In this document: piece by piece, positions 24,253 through 31,246 of the stretch | How positions within the stretch are numbered: the first letter of the stretch is position 1 | How the letters are laid out: each line of letters opens with the position of its first letter | Source of the DNA: CAZJAH01 sp964544155 | GTDB lineage: Bacteria; Bacteroidota; Ignavibacteria; Kapaibacteriales; UBA2268 | Assembly (NCBI GenBank): GCA_964544155.1 | Contig: CAZJAH010000033.1 | Location: forward strand, 1-33,263 | Length of the DNA: 33,263 nt | Direction of reading: 5' to 3' | The notes under the pieces: generated by a model | What the model saw: the letters and a program-made list of their open reading frames with translations, nothing else | What the model was told of the DNA's origin: nothing | Databases searched by the model: none | Translations under genes and position numbers: made by a program

Positions 24253-24903
24253 ATGGCAAAGAATAAAAAACAACAGCAGACACCCAAAGGGCAGCCCAAA
24301 CAGGAATTTGCCCCTGAGGGCAAAAGGCTGGAAGATGTAAAAGGGGAAAAGCCGCCTGTTCCAAGGCTGTTTGATTTCTACAAAGAACAGGTAGTACCCG
24401 CGCTCATGAAAAAATTTGATTACAGCTCCGTAATGCAGGTACCAAAAATTGAAAAGATAGCTCTTAATATGGGTATAGGAGATGCAACCCAGGATAAGAA
24501 GCTGCTGCAGAACGCAATAAACGAGCTGGAATTAATAACAGGGCAGCGTCCTGTAGTCCGGAAAGCCAAAAAGGCTATTTCGAACTTTAAACTAAGGCAG
24601 GGAATGCCGATTGGAGCCATGGTCACTTTGAGAAGATCAAAAATGTATGAATTCCTAGACAGATTCATAAATATTGCTTCTCCGAGGATCAGAGACTTTC
24701 GCGGATTCTCAGACAAGAGCTTTGACGGGCGTGGCAACTACTCAGTAGGTATTAAAGAGCAGATAATCTTTCCCGAGATCGACGTCGATAAAGTCGGAAG
24801 GATAACAGGGCTAGACATAACATTCGTTATGAAAGCCAACACAGACGAAGAAGCTAAAGCATTACTACATGAGTTTGGTTTCCCGTTCAGAAAGCAAGAT
24901 TAA
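24253..24903 (+). CDS. rplE: 50S ribosomal protein L5 with N-terminal extension
   Basis: L5 binds 5S rRNA and contacts P-site tRNA in the central protuberance. The family core begins near residue 37 (PRLFDFYKEQVVPALMKKF) and contains ALNMGIGDA, KAKKAISNFKLRQGMPIGAMVTLR and FPEIDVDKVGRI-type elements. The protein has 216 residues against the usual 178-185. The extra N-terminal 36 residues are rich in Lys, Gln and Pro and are probably disordered. The ATG at 24253 is the first start after rplX and has no clear SD sequence (GAGCT only). An internal start cannot be fully excluded, but none matches the usual L5 N-terminus. Confidence 0.95.
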   Translation: MAKNKKQQQTPKGQPKQEFAPEGKRLEDVKGEKPPVPRLFDFYKEQVVPALMKKFDYSSVMQVPKIEKIALNMGIGDATQDKKLLQNAINELELITGQRPVVRKAKKAISNFKLRQGMPIGAMVTLRRSKMYEFLDRFINIASPRIRDFRGFSDKSFDGRGNYSVGIKEQIIFPEIDVDKVGRITGLDITFVMKANTDEEAKALLHEFGFPFRKQD

Positions 24904-24927
24904 TTATAATAATAGAGAAAAGATCAT

Positions 24928-25197
24928 ATGTCTAAAATATCCGTAATAGCTCGAAACGAAAAACGCAAAAGAATGGCCGAAAAATACGCGGCCAAACGCG
25001 AAGAGCTAAAAGCAAAAGGCGATTGGGAGGGCTTGCAAAAGCTCCCCAGGAATAGCTCTCCGGTAAGAGTGCGCAGCCGCTGCTCAGTAACCGGAAGAGG
25101 ACGCGCCGTTTACAGGAAATTCGGCATTTGTAGAAACGTTTTCCGCCAGATGGCTCTGGAAGGAAAGATACCAGGTATTCGTAAAGCAAGTTGGTAA
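24928..25197 (+). CDS. rpsN: 30S ribosomal protein S14 (zinc-free long form)
   Basis: S14 is a 30S head protein near the A site. The protein has 89 residues, the long form. It lacks the CxxC...CxxC zinc-binding pattern of the 61-residue form; its few cysteines (for example in SRCSVTG and GICRN) are not paired that way. The C-terminal block LPRNSSPVRVRSRC and PGIRKASW are typical. The gene is in the usual spc position between rplE and rpsH. An A/G-rich leader (AGAGAAAAG) stands in for an SD sequence. Confidence 0.97.
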   Translation: MSKISVIARNEKRKRMAEKYAAKREELKAKGDWEGLQKLPRNSSPVRVRSRCSVTGRGRAVYRKFGICRNVFRQMALEGKIPGIRKASW

Positions 25198-25216
25198 TTA
25201 TTTTGGTTAGTAAATT

Positions 25217-25612
25217 ATGCCAGTAACAGATTCAATAGCTGATTTCATCACAAGGATACGCAACGCAGGTGCGGCCGGACACAAGACAGTGGATATTCCG
25301 TATTCCAATCTTAAATACTCGGTAGCCGGGATCCTAAAAGAACAAGGATTTATAAGCGATTGCCAAAAAATTGATGAAGGAGTTCAGGGCGCGATCAGAG
25401 TTACGATTAGATTCTATCGTAAAAGCCCAGCAATAAAAGAAATTAAAAGAATCAGCAAACCGGGCAGGCGAGTTTATAGATCAGTCGATGATTTGCCGCG
25501 CGTTAAGAACGGATTGGGGATAGCGATAATATCGACCTCAAAAGGAGTTCTTACAGATAAGCAGGCCCGCAAATTCAATGTAGGCGGCGAGGTTCTCTGT
25601 TCAGTTTGGTAA
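25217..25612 (+). CDS. rpsH: 30S ribosomal protein S8
   Basis: S8 binds the central domain of 16S rRNA and in Escherichia coli represses the spc operon at rplE. The protein has 131 residues. It begins MPVTDSIADFITRIRNAGAA and contains VDIPYSNLKYSVAGILKEQGFI (about 28-49). The C-terminal signature KPGRRVYRSVDDLPRVKNGLGIAIISTSKGVLTD-like region ends GGEVLCSVW. I did not identify an S8-site mimic ahead of rplE. The gene starts 19 bases after rpsN. Confidence 0.97.
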   Translation: MPVTDSIADFITRIRNAGAAGHKTVDIPYSNLKYSVAGILKEQGFISDCQKIDEGVQGAIRVTIRFYRKSPAIKEIKRISKPGRRVYRSVDDLPRVKNGLGIAIISTSKGVLTDKQARKFNVGGEVLCSVW

Positions 25613-25640
25613 TGAATGTATGAAATAAGGAGCATAAGCT

Positions 25641-26177
25641 GTGTCCAGGATTGGAAATATGCCGGTAACCATACCTGACAAAGTTCAGGTAGATTTCTCA
25701 AAAGGCTACTTTCACGTTAAAGGGCCCAAAGGCGAACTTCGGGTAAGGGTTCCGGAAAAAATAGAACATAAAATTGAAGATAAAAAACTTATCTTCAGCA
25801 GAATAAGCGAGGAAAAGAAAGTTAAAGCGCTGCACGGGCTCACACGCTCCCTGACAGCCAACGCCGTAGAAGGCGTTTCTAACGGCTTTTCCAAAACCCT
25901 CCAGATCGAGGGTGTTGGATTCAGGGCAGAGCTTAAAGGCGCAAAGATCCTGCTTTCTCTTGGCTTTTCGCATCCGGTACTTATTATACCGCCGGACGGT
26001 ATAAACTTCGAAGTACCAAATGCCAATACAATAAAAGTCATCGGTATCGATAAGCAGGTCGTTGGCCAGATAGCAGCCAAAATTCGCAAACTTCGTCCTC
26101 CGGAGCCTTACAAAGGCAAAGGAATCAGATACGAAGGTGAATACATCCGCCGTAAGGCAGGTAAAACAGCTGCATAA
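25641..26177 (+). CDS. rplF: 50S ribosomal protein L6
   Basis: L6 binds near the sarcin-ricin loop and the stalk base, where translation factors act. The protein has 178 residues with the two repeated alpha/beta domains. It begins MSRIGNMPVTIPDKVQVDF. The second domain holds GFSHPVLIIPPDGINFEVP and the conserved end RKLRPPEPYKGKGIRYEGE then RRKAGKTAA. The start is GTG at 25641, with SD sequence AAGGAG (25627-25632) eight bases upstream. Confidence 0.97.
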   Translation: MSRIGNMPVTIPDKVQVDFSKGYFHVKGPKGELRVRVPEKIEHKIEDKKLIFSRISEEKKVKALHGLTRSLTANAVEGVSNGFSKTLQIEGVGFRAELKGAKILLSLGFSHPVLIIPPDGINFEVPNANTIKVIGIDKQVVGQIAAKIRKLRPPEPYKGKGIRYEGEYIRRKAGKTAA

Positions 26178-26220
26178 TTTTTAAAATAATTTCAGCATAT
26201 AAATAACAGAGAAGCATAAA

Positions 26221-26592
26221 ATGAAAGTCCTAGAAGAAAAGATCAGGCGAAAGCTTCGCAGAAAAAAGCACATAAGAAAAACCATTACCGGAACTCCGGA
26301 AAGGCCAAGACTTGCTGTGTTCAGAAGCAATAAGCACTTTTATGCCCAGATCATTAATGACGAAGAAATGAAAACAATTGTCTCGGCTTCAAGTAATGAC
26401 AAAGACGTCAGAGATAAAGTAAAACCCGAAATGACAAAAAAAGAACTCAGCAAAGTAATCGGGGAAGAAATCGCGAAAAAAGCAATCGAAGCAAATATCA
26501 AACAAGTTGCCTTCGATAGAAGCGGTTATCTTTATCACGGACGGATTAAAGAATTCGCCGACGCGGCAAGAAAGGCCGGACTTGATTTCTAA
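26221..26592 (+). CDS. rplR: 50S ribosomal protein L18
   Basis: L18 binds 5S rRNA with L5 in the central protuberance. The protein has 123 residues. The basic N-terminus (KIRRKLRRKKHIRKTI) leads to the conserved GTPERPRLAVFRSNKHFYAQII element (about 24-45). The C-terminal block KQVAFDRSGYLYHGRIKEFADAARKAGLDF is diagnostic. An AGAGAAGC purine stretch precedes the ATG. The gene lies between rplF (43 bases) and rpsE (32 bases) in the standard order. Confidence 0.97.
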   Translation: MKVLEEKIRRKLRRKKHIRKTITGTPERPRLAVFRSNKHFYAQIINDEEMKTIVSASSNDKDVRDKVKPEMTKKELSKVIGEEIAKKAIEANIKQVAFDRSGYLYHGRIKEFADAARKAGLDF

Positions 26593-26624
26593 TTCTGATA
26601 ATAATGTAATCTTAAGGTTTATAA

Positions 26625-27128
26625 ATGGCTAAAATCAAAGCATCAGAACTCGATCTGAAAGACAAATTAGTATATGTAGGCAGGACCGCCAAAGTAGTTA
26701 AAGGCGGCCGCAGGTTCAGCTTTTCAGCTATTGTCGTTGTTGGCGACGGCAAAGGCCACGTAGGCTACGGCCTTGGAAAAGCAGGCGAAGTGGTTGACGC
26801 TGTTTCGAAAGCCACTGAAGATGCCAAAAAGAACATAATTAAGTTCACACTTTCGGGCACTACAATACCGCATGAAGTACTCGGCAGGTTCGGTGCTGCA
26901 AAAGTGCTCATAAAACCGGCTACAGAAGGTACCGGCGTTATAGCCTCGGGTGGAGTCAGGGCCATCTTAGAGCTCGCAGGAGTTCAGGATGTACTAACAA
27001 AAAGCCTGGGTTCGTCAAACCCGCATAATACGGTAAAAGCCGCCATGCAGGGCTTGGCAAGCCTCGAAGACGCTTCACAGGTTGCTTCGAGAAGAGGCGT
27101 GTCTATTGAAAAAGTCATATATGGTTGA
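26625..27128 (+). CDS. rpsE: 30S ribosomal protein S5
   Basis: S5 lines the mRNA entry site with S3 and S4 and affects accuracy. The protein has 167 residues. The N-terminal dsRNA-binding-like fold includes RTAKVVKGGRRFSFSAIVVVGDGKGHVGYG-type sequence, with the spectinomycin-contact loop VVKGGRRF near residues 24-31. The C-terminal domain has GTGVIASGGVRAILELAGVQD, as usual. The stop is TGA, and rpmD follows after 37 bases. The partner S4 gene is not found in this window. Confidence 0.98.
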   Translation: MAKIKASELDLKDKLVYVGRTAKVVKGGRRFSFSAIVVVGDGKGHVGYGLGKAGEVVDAVSKATEDAKKNIIKFTLSGTTIPHEVLGRFGAAKVLIKPATEGTGVIASGGVRAILELAGVQDVLTKSLGSSNPHNTVKAAMQGLASLEDASQVASRRGVSIEKVIYG

Positions 27129-27165
27129 GTTGAGTAAATAATTTAAATTATAACAGGTGTAAATA

Positions 27166-27351
27166 ATGGGTAAGCTAAAAATTATCCAGAAAAGAAGCAT
27201 AATTAAATGCAAAAAAAAACAAAAAGCAACGATCGAAGCTCTCGGGCTCGGCAGGCCGAACAATGAAACTGTTCTGCCGGATAATCCGCAGACCCGCGGC
27301 ATGATCGAGGTCGTGAAACATTTAGTTGCTGTAGAAGAAATTTCCGAATAA
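27166..27351 (+). CDS. rpmD: 50S ribosomal protein L30
   Basis: L30 is a small 50S protein that binds 23S rRNA. The protein has 61 residues, the usual length. It has the pattern KIIQKRSIIKCKKKQKATIEALGLGRPNNE, corresponding to the 'I-x(n)-Q-x-ATLxALGL' core of L30, then LPDNPQTRGMIEVVKHLVAVEEI. It lies between rpsE and rplO in the standard spc order. The upstream AACAGGTG is a weak SD sequence. Some bacteria lack L30 altogether; here it is present and intact. Confidence 0.95.
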   Translation: MGKLKIIQKRSIIKCKKKQKATIEALGLGRPNNETVLPDNPQTRGMIEVVKHLVAVEEISE

Positions 27352-27369
27352 AAAAATAAAGTAGCTGTT

Positions 27370-27831
27370 ATGAAACATATTGGTAATCTAAAGCACTCTG
27401 AAGGGGCTAAGAACAAAAGGAAAAGAATAGCCCGCGGCCAGGGCTCAGGCCATGGCGGAACCGCCACGCGAGGCCACAAGGGCCAGAAGTCAAGAGCCGG
27501 CGCTAAGATCGGTATAGCCTTCGAAGGCGGCCAGATGCCGCTAAACAGGCGTCTTCCCAAATTCGGCTTCTACAACCCCTTTAGGGTTGAATACCAGGAA
27601 GTCAATATTAAAAGACTTCAGGAACTCGCTGACGCTGACAAACTCGAAGGTGGAAAAGTCAATTTCGATGTGCTTTTAAAACTCGGTGTTATTAATCACA
27701 AAAGTAAACCCGTGAAGATATTAGGCGACGGCGACATAAGTGCCCCGCTGACAGTAGAAGCACATAAATTTACTAATTCAGCTAAAGAGAAAATAGAGTC
27801 TGCGGGAGGGACAGTAACGATCAATGGCTAA
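27370..27831 (+). CDS. rplO: 50S ribosomal protein L15
   Basis: L15 is a late-assembly 50S protein. The protein has 153 residues. The Gly/Arg-rich N-terminal tail (RGQGSGHGGTATRGHKGQKS, about residues 23-42) threads into 23S rRNA, and the globular C-terminal domain contains GVINHKSKPVKILGDGDISAPL and the family end SAKEKIESAGGTVTING. Its last eight bases overlap the secY start (ATGGCTAA shared by both), implying coupled translation into the translocon gene. Confidence 0.97.
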   Translation: MKHIGNLKHSEGAKNKRKRIARGQGSGHGGTATRGHKGQKSRAGAKIGIAFEGGQMPLNRRLPKFGFYNPFRVEYQEVNIKRLQELADADKLEGGKVNFDVLLKLGVINHKSKPVKILGDGDISAPLTVEAHKFTNSAKEKIESAGGTVTING

Positions 27832-29173
27832 TTTCGCACAAACGATACAAAACATATTTAAGATAGAAGAGCTTAGATCAAGGATACTGTTTACACTCGG
27901 TATCCTTATTGTAGTACGTATCGGAGCGCATATCACCCTTCCGGGTGTTGATGTGGACGCCCTTCAGGCTTCCATGGAAAATGCAGCTTCTGATACATTA
28001 TTCGGCCTTTTTGATATGTTCGTGGGAGGAGCTTTCTCCAACGCGGCCATATTCGCTCTCGGCATTATGCCATATATTACGGCTTCTATTATATTTCAGC
28101 TAGCCGGAGTTGTGATTCCTGAAATACAAAAAATGCAGAAAGAAGGCGAAGAAGGACGACGGAAAATTAACCAGTACACAAGGATAGCTACTGTATTTAT
28201 TTCAATGCTTCAGGGCTGGGGTATCAGTGTAAAGCTTATCAACCAGCAGACCGGAAACGGCATTCCGGTTGTTCCCGGCAATGAAATATTATTTACTATA
28301 TCGACCATTATCCTTTTGGCTGCCGGAACCGTTTTCCTTATGTGGCTCGGCGAACAAATCACAGAAAAAGGCGTTGGCAACGGTATCTCGCTTATAATCA
28401 TGATAGGTATTATTGCGGGTCTCCCCGTGGCACTTTTACATGAATGGCAACTGATACAGGTCGGTGCTAAACTGCCTATTATCGAGATTGTAATGCTTGC
28501 GCTTCTTGTATTTATTATAGCAGCTGTGATACTGGTCACTCAGGGGGCCCGGCGAATACCCGTACAATACGCCAAACGCCAGGTTGGCCGCAAAGTATTC
28601 GGCGGTACAACCCAATACATACCGCTCAGGGTGAATACAGCAGGCGTTATGCCTATTATCTTTGCCCAGGCGCTTATGTTTATACCGAATACAATTGCTA
28701 CATTCTTCCCTGAAAATGAATTTATTCTGGGATTCGCAAGGCTGTTTAATCCGGAGTCATTCGTTTATGCAGCCGTTTACGGTACGATGATCGTATTCTT
28801 TACATACTTCTATACGGCGATCGTGTTTAACCCGAAGGATATAGCATCGAACATGAAAAAGCAGGGCGGATTTATTCCGGGTATACGCCCCGGACAGCCG
28901 ACAGTGGAATACATCGACAGAGTACTTACGAGAATCACACTGCCGGGTTCATTATTCCTTGCTTTAGTAGCGATACTCCCGACATTTGTTTCAAACATAT
29001 TTAACATAACACCGGCATTTGCTTCATTCTTTGGCGGCACAAGCCTCCTGATCATTGTAGGCGTTGCGCTCGATACATTGCAGCAGATAGAATCCTATCT
29101 TGTTATGAGGCATTATGACGGATTTATGAAGAGCGGAAGGATTAAAGGAAGAGTCGGCGTAGGCGGATTTTAA
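27824..29173 (+). CDS. secY: Preprotein translocase subunit SecY
   Basis: SecY is the protein-conducting channel in the inner membrane, working with SecE (encoded at the left of this window) and SecA. The protein has 449 residues and ten hydrophobic spans. It has the conserved ITLPGVD near residues 37-43, the plug and lateral-gate region around AIFALGIMPYITASIIFQL (about 74-92), GEQITEKGVGNGISLIIM (about 180-197), RIPVQYAKRQVGRKV, and PGIRPGQPTVEYI near 349-361. The cytoplasmic tail ends GRIKGRVGVGGF. It overlaps rplO by eight bases. No adk gene follows; map begins two bases after the stop. Confidence 0.98.
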   Translation: MANFAQTIQNIFKIEELRSRILFTLGILIVVRIGAHITLPGVDVDALQASMENAASDTLFGLFDMFVGGAFSNAAIFALGIMPYITASIIFQLAGVVIPEIQKMQKEGEEGRRKINQYTRIATVFISMLQGWGISVKLINQQTGNGIPVVPGNEILFTISTIILLAAGTVFLMWLGEQITEKGVGNGISLIIMIGIIAGLPVALLHEWQLIQVGAKLPIIEIVMLALLVFIIAAVILVTQGARRIPVQYAKRQVGRKVFGGTTQYIPLRVNTAGVMPIIFAQALMFIPNTIATFFPENEFILGFARLFNPESFVYAAVYGTMIVFFTYFYTAIVFNPKDIASNMKKQGGFIPGIRPGQPTVEYIDRVLTRITLPGSLFLALVAILPTFVSNIFNITPAFASFFGGTSLLIIVGVALDTLQQIESYLVMRHYDGFMKSGRIKGRVGVGGF

Positions 29174-29175
29174 TC

Positions 29176-29982
29176 ATGGCACGCGGCGCGAATAATACAA
29201 TAGATATTTTGATCAAAACTCAAAAAGAAATTGATCTAATAGAAAGATCATGTCGCATAGTCGCGGAAACTCTTTCATTGATAGAAAAATATGTGGTTCC
29301 GGGTGCTGACACCCTGGAAATTGACCAAATAGCAGAAGATTACATAAGATCGAAAGGCGCGCGACCCGCTTTTAAAGGATATGAAGTAGAGGGGAAATTC
29401 TTCCCCAATACACTATGCTGCTCGATTAATGAAGAAATTGTCCACGGGATACCGGGCAGCAGAAAGCTCAATGAAGGCGATATCGTATCATTCGATTGCG
29501 GAGCAGAAAAAGACGGTTACTTCGGCGACAGTGCCGTAACTTACGCTGTAGGGAAAATCGGGCAAGAAACACAAAAACTGCTTGACGTAACCCTGCAAGC
29601 ACTGATGCTTGGATTAGAGCAGGCTATTGACAAAAATAAACTCTATGATGTTTCAAGGGCTATTCAGGAGCATGTAGAGAAAAACGGCTTCTCGCTGACT
29701 AGAGAGCTTGTAGGCCACGGGATCGGCAAAAATCTGCACGAAGAGCCACCGGTACCGAATTTTGTACCCGCTCTTTTACACAGGTCGCGCTACCCAAATG
29801 TGAAGCTGAAAAAAGGCATGGCTCTGGCAATAGAGCCCATGGTGCATATGGGTGATAAAGAAGTCAGGTCGCATGAAGACGGTTGGACTATCATTACAGC
29901 TGACGGGAGCCCGGCAGCACACTTTGAACATACGGTGATCGTTGATGATAATAAACCGCTTATTTTGACATTAAGAGATTAA
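29176..29982 (+). CDS. map: Methionine aminopeptidase, type I
   Basis: Removes the initiator methionine from nascent proteins in the cytoplasm. The protein has 268 residues with the pita-bread fold. The five metal ligands can be placed: Asp107 (FDCG), Asp118 (GDSA), His181 (GHGIG), Glu220 (IEPM) and Glu251 (FEHT). His90 (VHGIP) and His188 match the substrate-binding histidines. It starts two bases after secY and is followed by infA. In many bacteria adk lies between secY and map; here it is absent. The N-terminal eight residues before DILIKT are slightly longer than average, and the start has no SD sequence, so it is probably coupled to secY translation. Confidence 0.97.
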   Translation: MARGANNTIDILIKTQKEIDLIERSCRIVAETLSLIEKYVVPGADTLEIDQIAEDYIRSKGARPAFKGYEVEGKFFPNTLCCSINEEIVHGIPGSRKLNEGDIVSFDCGAEKDGYFGDSAVTYAVGKIGQETQKLLDVTLQALMLGLEQAIDKNKLYDVSRAIQEHVEKNGFSLTRELVGHGIGKNLHEEPPVPNFVPALLHRSRYPNVKLKKGMALAIEPMVHMGDKEVRSHEDGWTIITADGSPAAHFEHTVIVDDNKPLILTLRD

Positions 29983-30001
29983 AATAAATTAAACGGATAA
30001 T

Positions 30002-30220
30002 ATGGCAAAACAGGATCTTATAAGAATTGACGGAGTGATTGAAGAAACTTTGCCTAATACACAGTTCGTTGTTAAACTTGATAACGGACATAAGATTTTA
30101 GCGCATATTTCAGGAAAAATGCGCATGAATTTTATAAAGATTTTGCAGGGTGATAAAGTTACCGTAGAGCTTTCACCCTACGATCTATCAAAAGGAAGAA
30201 TAGTTTACAGATATAAATAA
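30002..30220 (+). CDS. infA: Translation initiation factor IF-1
   Basis: IF-1 blocks the A site during initiation. The protein has 72 residues and is one S1/OB-fold domain. The sequence MAKQDLIRIDGVIEETLPNTQFVVKLDNGH-type start, HISGKMRMNFIKILQGDKVTVELSPYDL and the end GRIVYRYK are diagnostic. It follows map by 19 bases and is followed by rpmJ after 12 bases. No clear SD sequence is present. Confidence 0.98.
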   Translation: MAKQDLIRIDGVIEETLPNTQFVVKLDNGHKILAHISGKMRMNFIKILQGDKVTVELSPYDLSKGRIVYRYK

Positions 30221-30232
30221 TCGGTGATCAAA

Positions 30233-30349
30233 ATGAAAGTTCAGGCTTCAGTTAAAAAAAGAAATCCTGACGACAAGATCGTCAAACGCAAAGGGCGAAT
30301 ATACATAATTAACAAAAAGAACCCGAGATTTAAGCAAAGACAAGGTTAA
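30233..30349 (+). CDS. rpmJ: 50S ribosomal protein L36, zinc-free form (38 residues)
   Basis: I translated this small gene by hand. The ATG at 30233 gives 38 residues, starting MKVQASVKKRNPDDKIVKRK and ending NKKNPRFKQRQG. The N-terminus and the KQRQG end are the L36 signature. Typical L36 (37 residues) binds zinc with three Cys and one His. This one has no cysteine and no histidine, so it is the zinc-independent form, which is usually 38 or more residues and is seen in the Bacteroidota-Chlorobi area. It lies between infA and rpsM, the normal site. A GGTGA element precedes the start. Confidence 0.95.
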   Translation: MKVQASVKKRNPDDKIVKRKGRIYIINKKNPRFKQRQG

Positions 30350-30367
30350 AATATAGGAGATATATAA

Positions 30368-30748
30368 GTGGCACGTATAGCCGGAGTAGATTTACCCAAG
30401 AACAAACGCGGATTCGTCGGCCTGACCTATATTTTCGGAATAGGCCGCCATACTTCAGAAGAAATACTTGAAAAAGCAGGTATTGACCGCGAAAAAAAAG
30501 TTAATGACTGGACTGATGACGAAGTCGGACGCATTCGAGGCGTTATCGACGAATACAAAACAGAAGGCCAGTTGAGATCTGAGACACAAATGAACATTAA
30601 GCGACTGATGGATATCGGATGCTATCGCGGTTTACGCCATAGAAGAGGGCTTCCTGCTCACGGACAAAGAACCCGTACAAATGCCAGGACACGTAAAGGA
30701 CGCAAGAAAACAGTTGCCGGGAAGAAAAAAGCCGCCGGCAAGAAATAA
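30368..30748 (+). CDS. rpsM: 30S ribosomal protein S13
   Basis: S13 sits at the top of the 30S head and makes bridges to the 50S subunit and P-site tRNA. The protein has 126 residues. It begins MARIAGVDLPKNKRGFVGLTYIFGIGR, with DWTDDEVGRIRG near residues 46-57, and has the family signature YRGLRHRRGLPAHGQRTRTNARTRKG (about 85-110), followed by a Lys-rich tail. 'PKNKRG' and 'WTDDE' resemble S13 of Bacteroidota and relatives. The start is GTG with SD sequence AGGAG (30355-30359). Confidence 0.98.
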   Translation: MARIAGVDLPKNKRGFVGLTYIFGIGRHTSEEILEKAGIDREKKVNDWTDDEVGRIRGVIDEYKTEGQLRSETQMNIKRLMDIGCYRGLRHRRGLPAHGQRTRTNARTRKGRKKTVAGKKKAAGKK

Positions 30749-30798
30749 TATTTTTATTTCAGTGAATTAAATCAAGTAAAATTTAACGGGTAATAATA

Positions 30799-31179
30799 GT
30801 GGCTAAGAAAAAAGTTAAAAAGAAAATTGTAGCCGATATACACGGCAAAGCCTTTGTAAGGGCTACATTTAATAATGTTCAGGTTACCATTACCGATATG
30901 TACGGAAATGCCTTATGCTGGTCATCAGCAGGCCGTAACGGATTCAGAGGATCAAAAAAGAATACTCCCTATGCCGCACAGGTTTCTGCGGAAAAAGCGG
31001 CAAAGGAAGCTTACGATATGGGCCTGAGGAAAGTCGATGTAGTTGTTAAAGGGCCCGGCTCAGGGCGCGAAGCCGCGGTAAGAGCTCTTACACAGGCCGG
31101 CCTTGAAATACACAGCATAATTGATAAAACACCCATTCCTCATAACGGGTGCAGGCCTCCAAAGCGCAGGAGAGTATAA
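30799..31179 (+). CDS. rpsK: 30S ribosomal protein S11
   Basis: S11 lies on the platform of the 30S subunit near the E-site codon. The protein has 126 residues. The core has ATFNNVQVTITDMYGNALCWSSAG and the conserved GFRGSKKNTPYAAQ, and the family end DKTPIPHNGCRPPKRRRV. The start is GTG at 30799, with no strong SD sequence. rpoA begins 67 bases later. The gene normally found between the two, rpsD, is absent. Confidence 0.98.
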   Translation: MAKKKVKKKIVADIHGKAFVRATFNNVQVTITDMYGNALCWSSAGRNGFRGSKKNTPYAAQVSAEKAAKEAYDMGLRKVDVVVKGPGSGREAAVRALTQAGLEIHSIIDKTPIPHNGCRPPKRRRV

Positions 31180-31185
31180 ACGGTT

Positions 31186-31203
31186 ATGCCCTCTAAGGGG
31201 CAT
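31186..31203 (+). promoter_or_regulatory. Hairpin in the rpsK-rpoA gap
   Basis: ATGCCC (31186-31191) pairs with GGGCAT (31198-31203) around the loop TCTAAG, six base pairs of mostly G-C. There is no T run after it, so it is not a standard terminator. It sits where rpsD is found in most genomes and could be a control or processing element for rpoA-rplQ. Function is unknown. Confidence 0.4.
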
Positions 31204-31246
31204 CGCCTTTAATAGGATTATTTGAATCAAAAATCACAAAATATTT

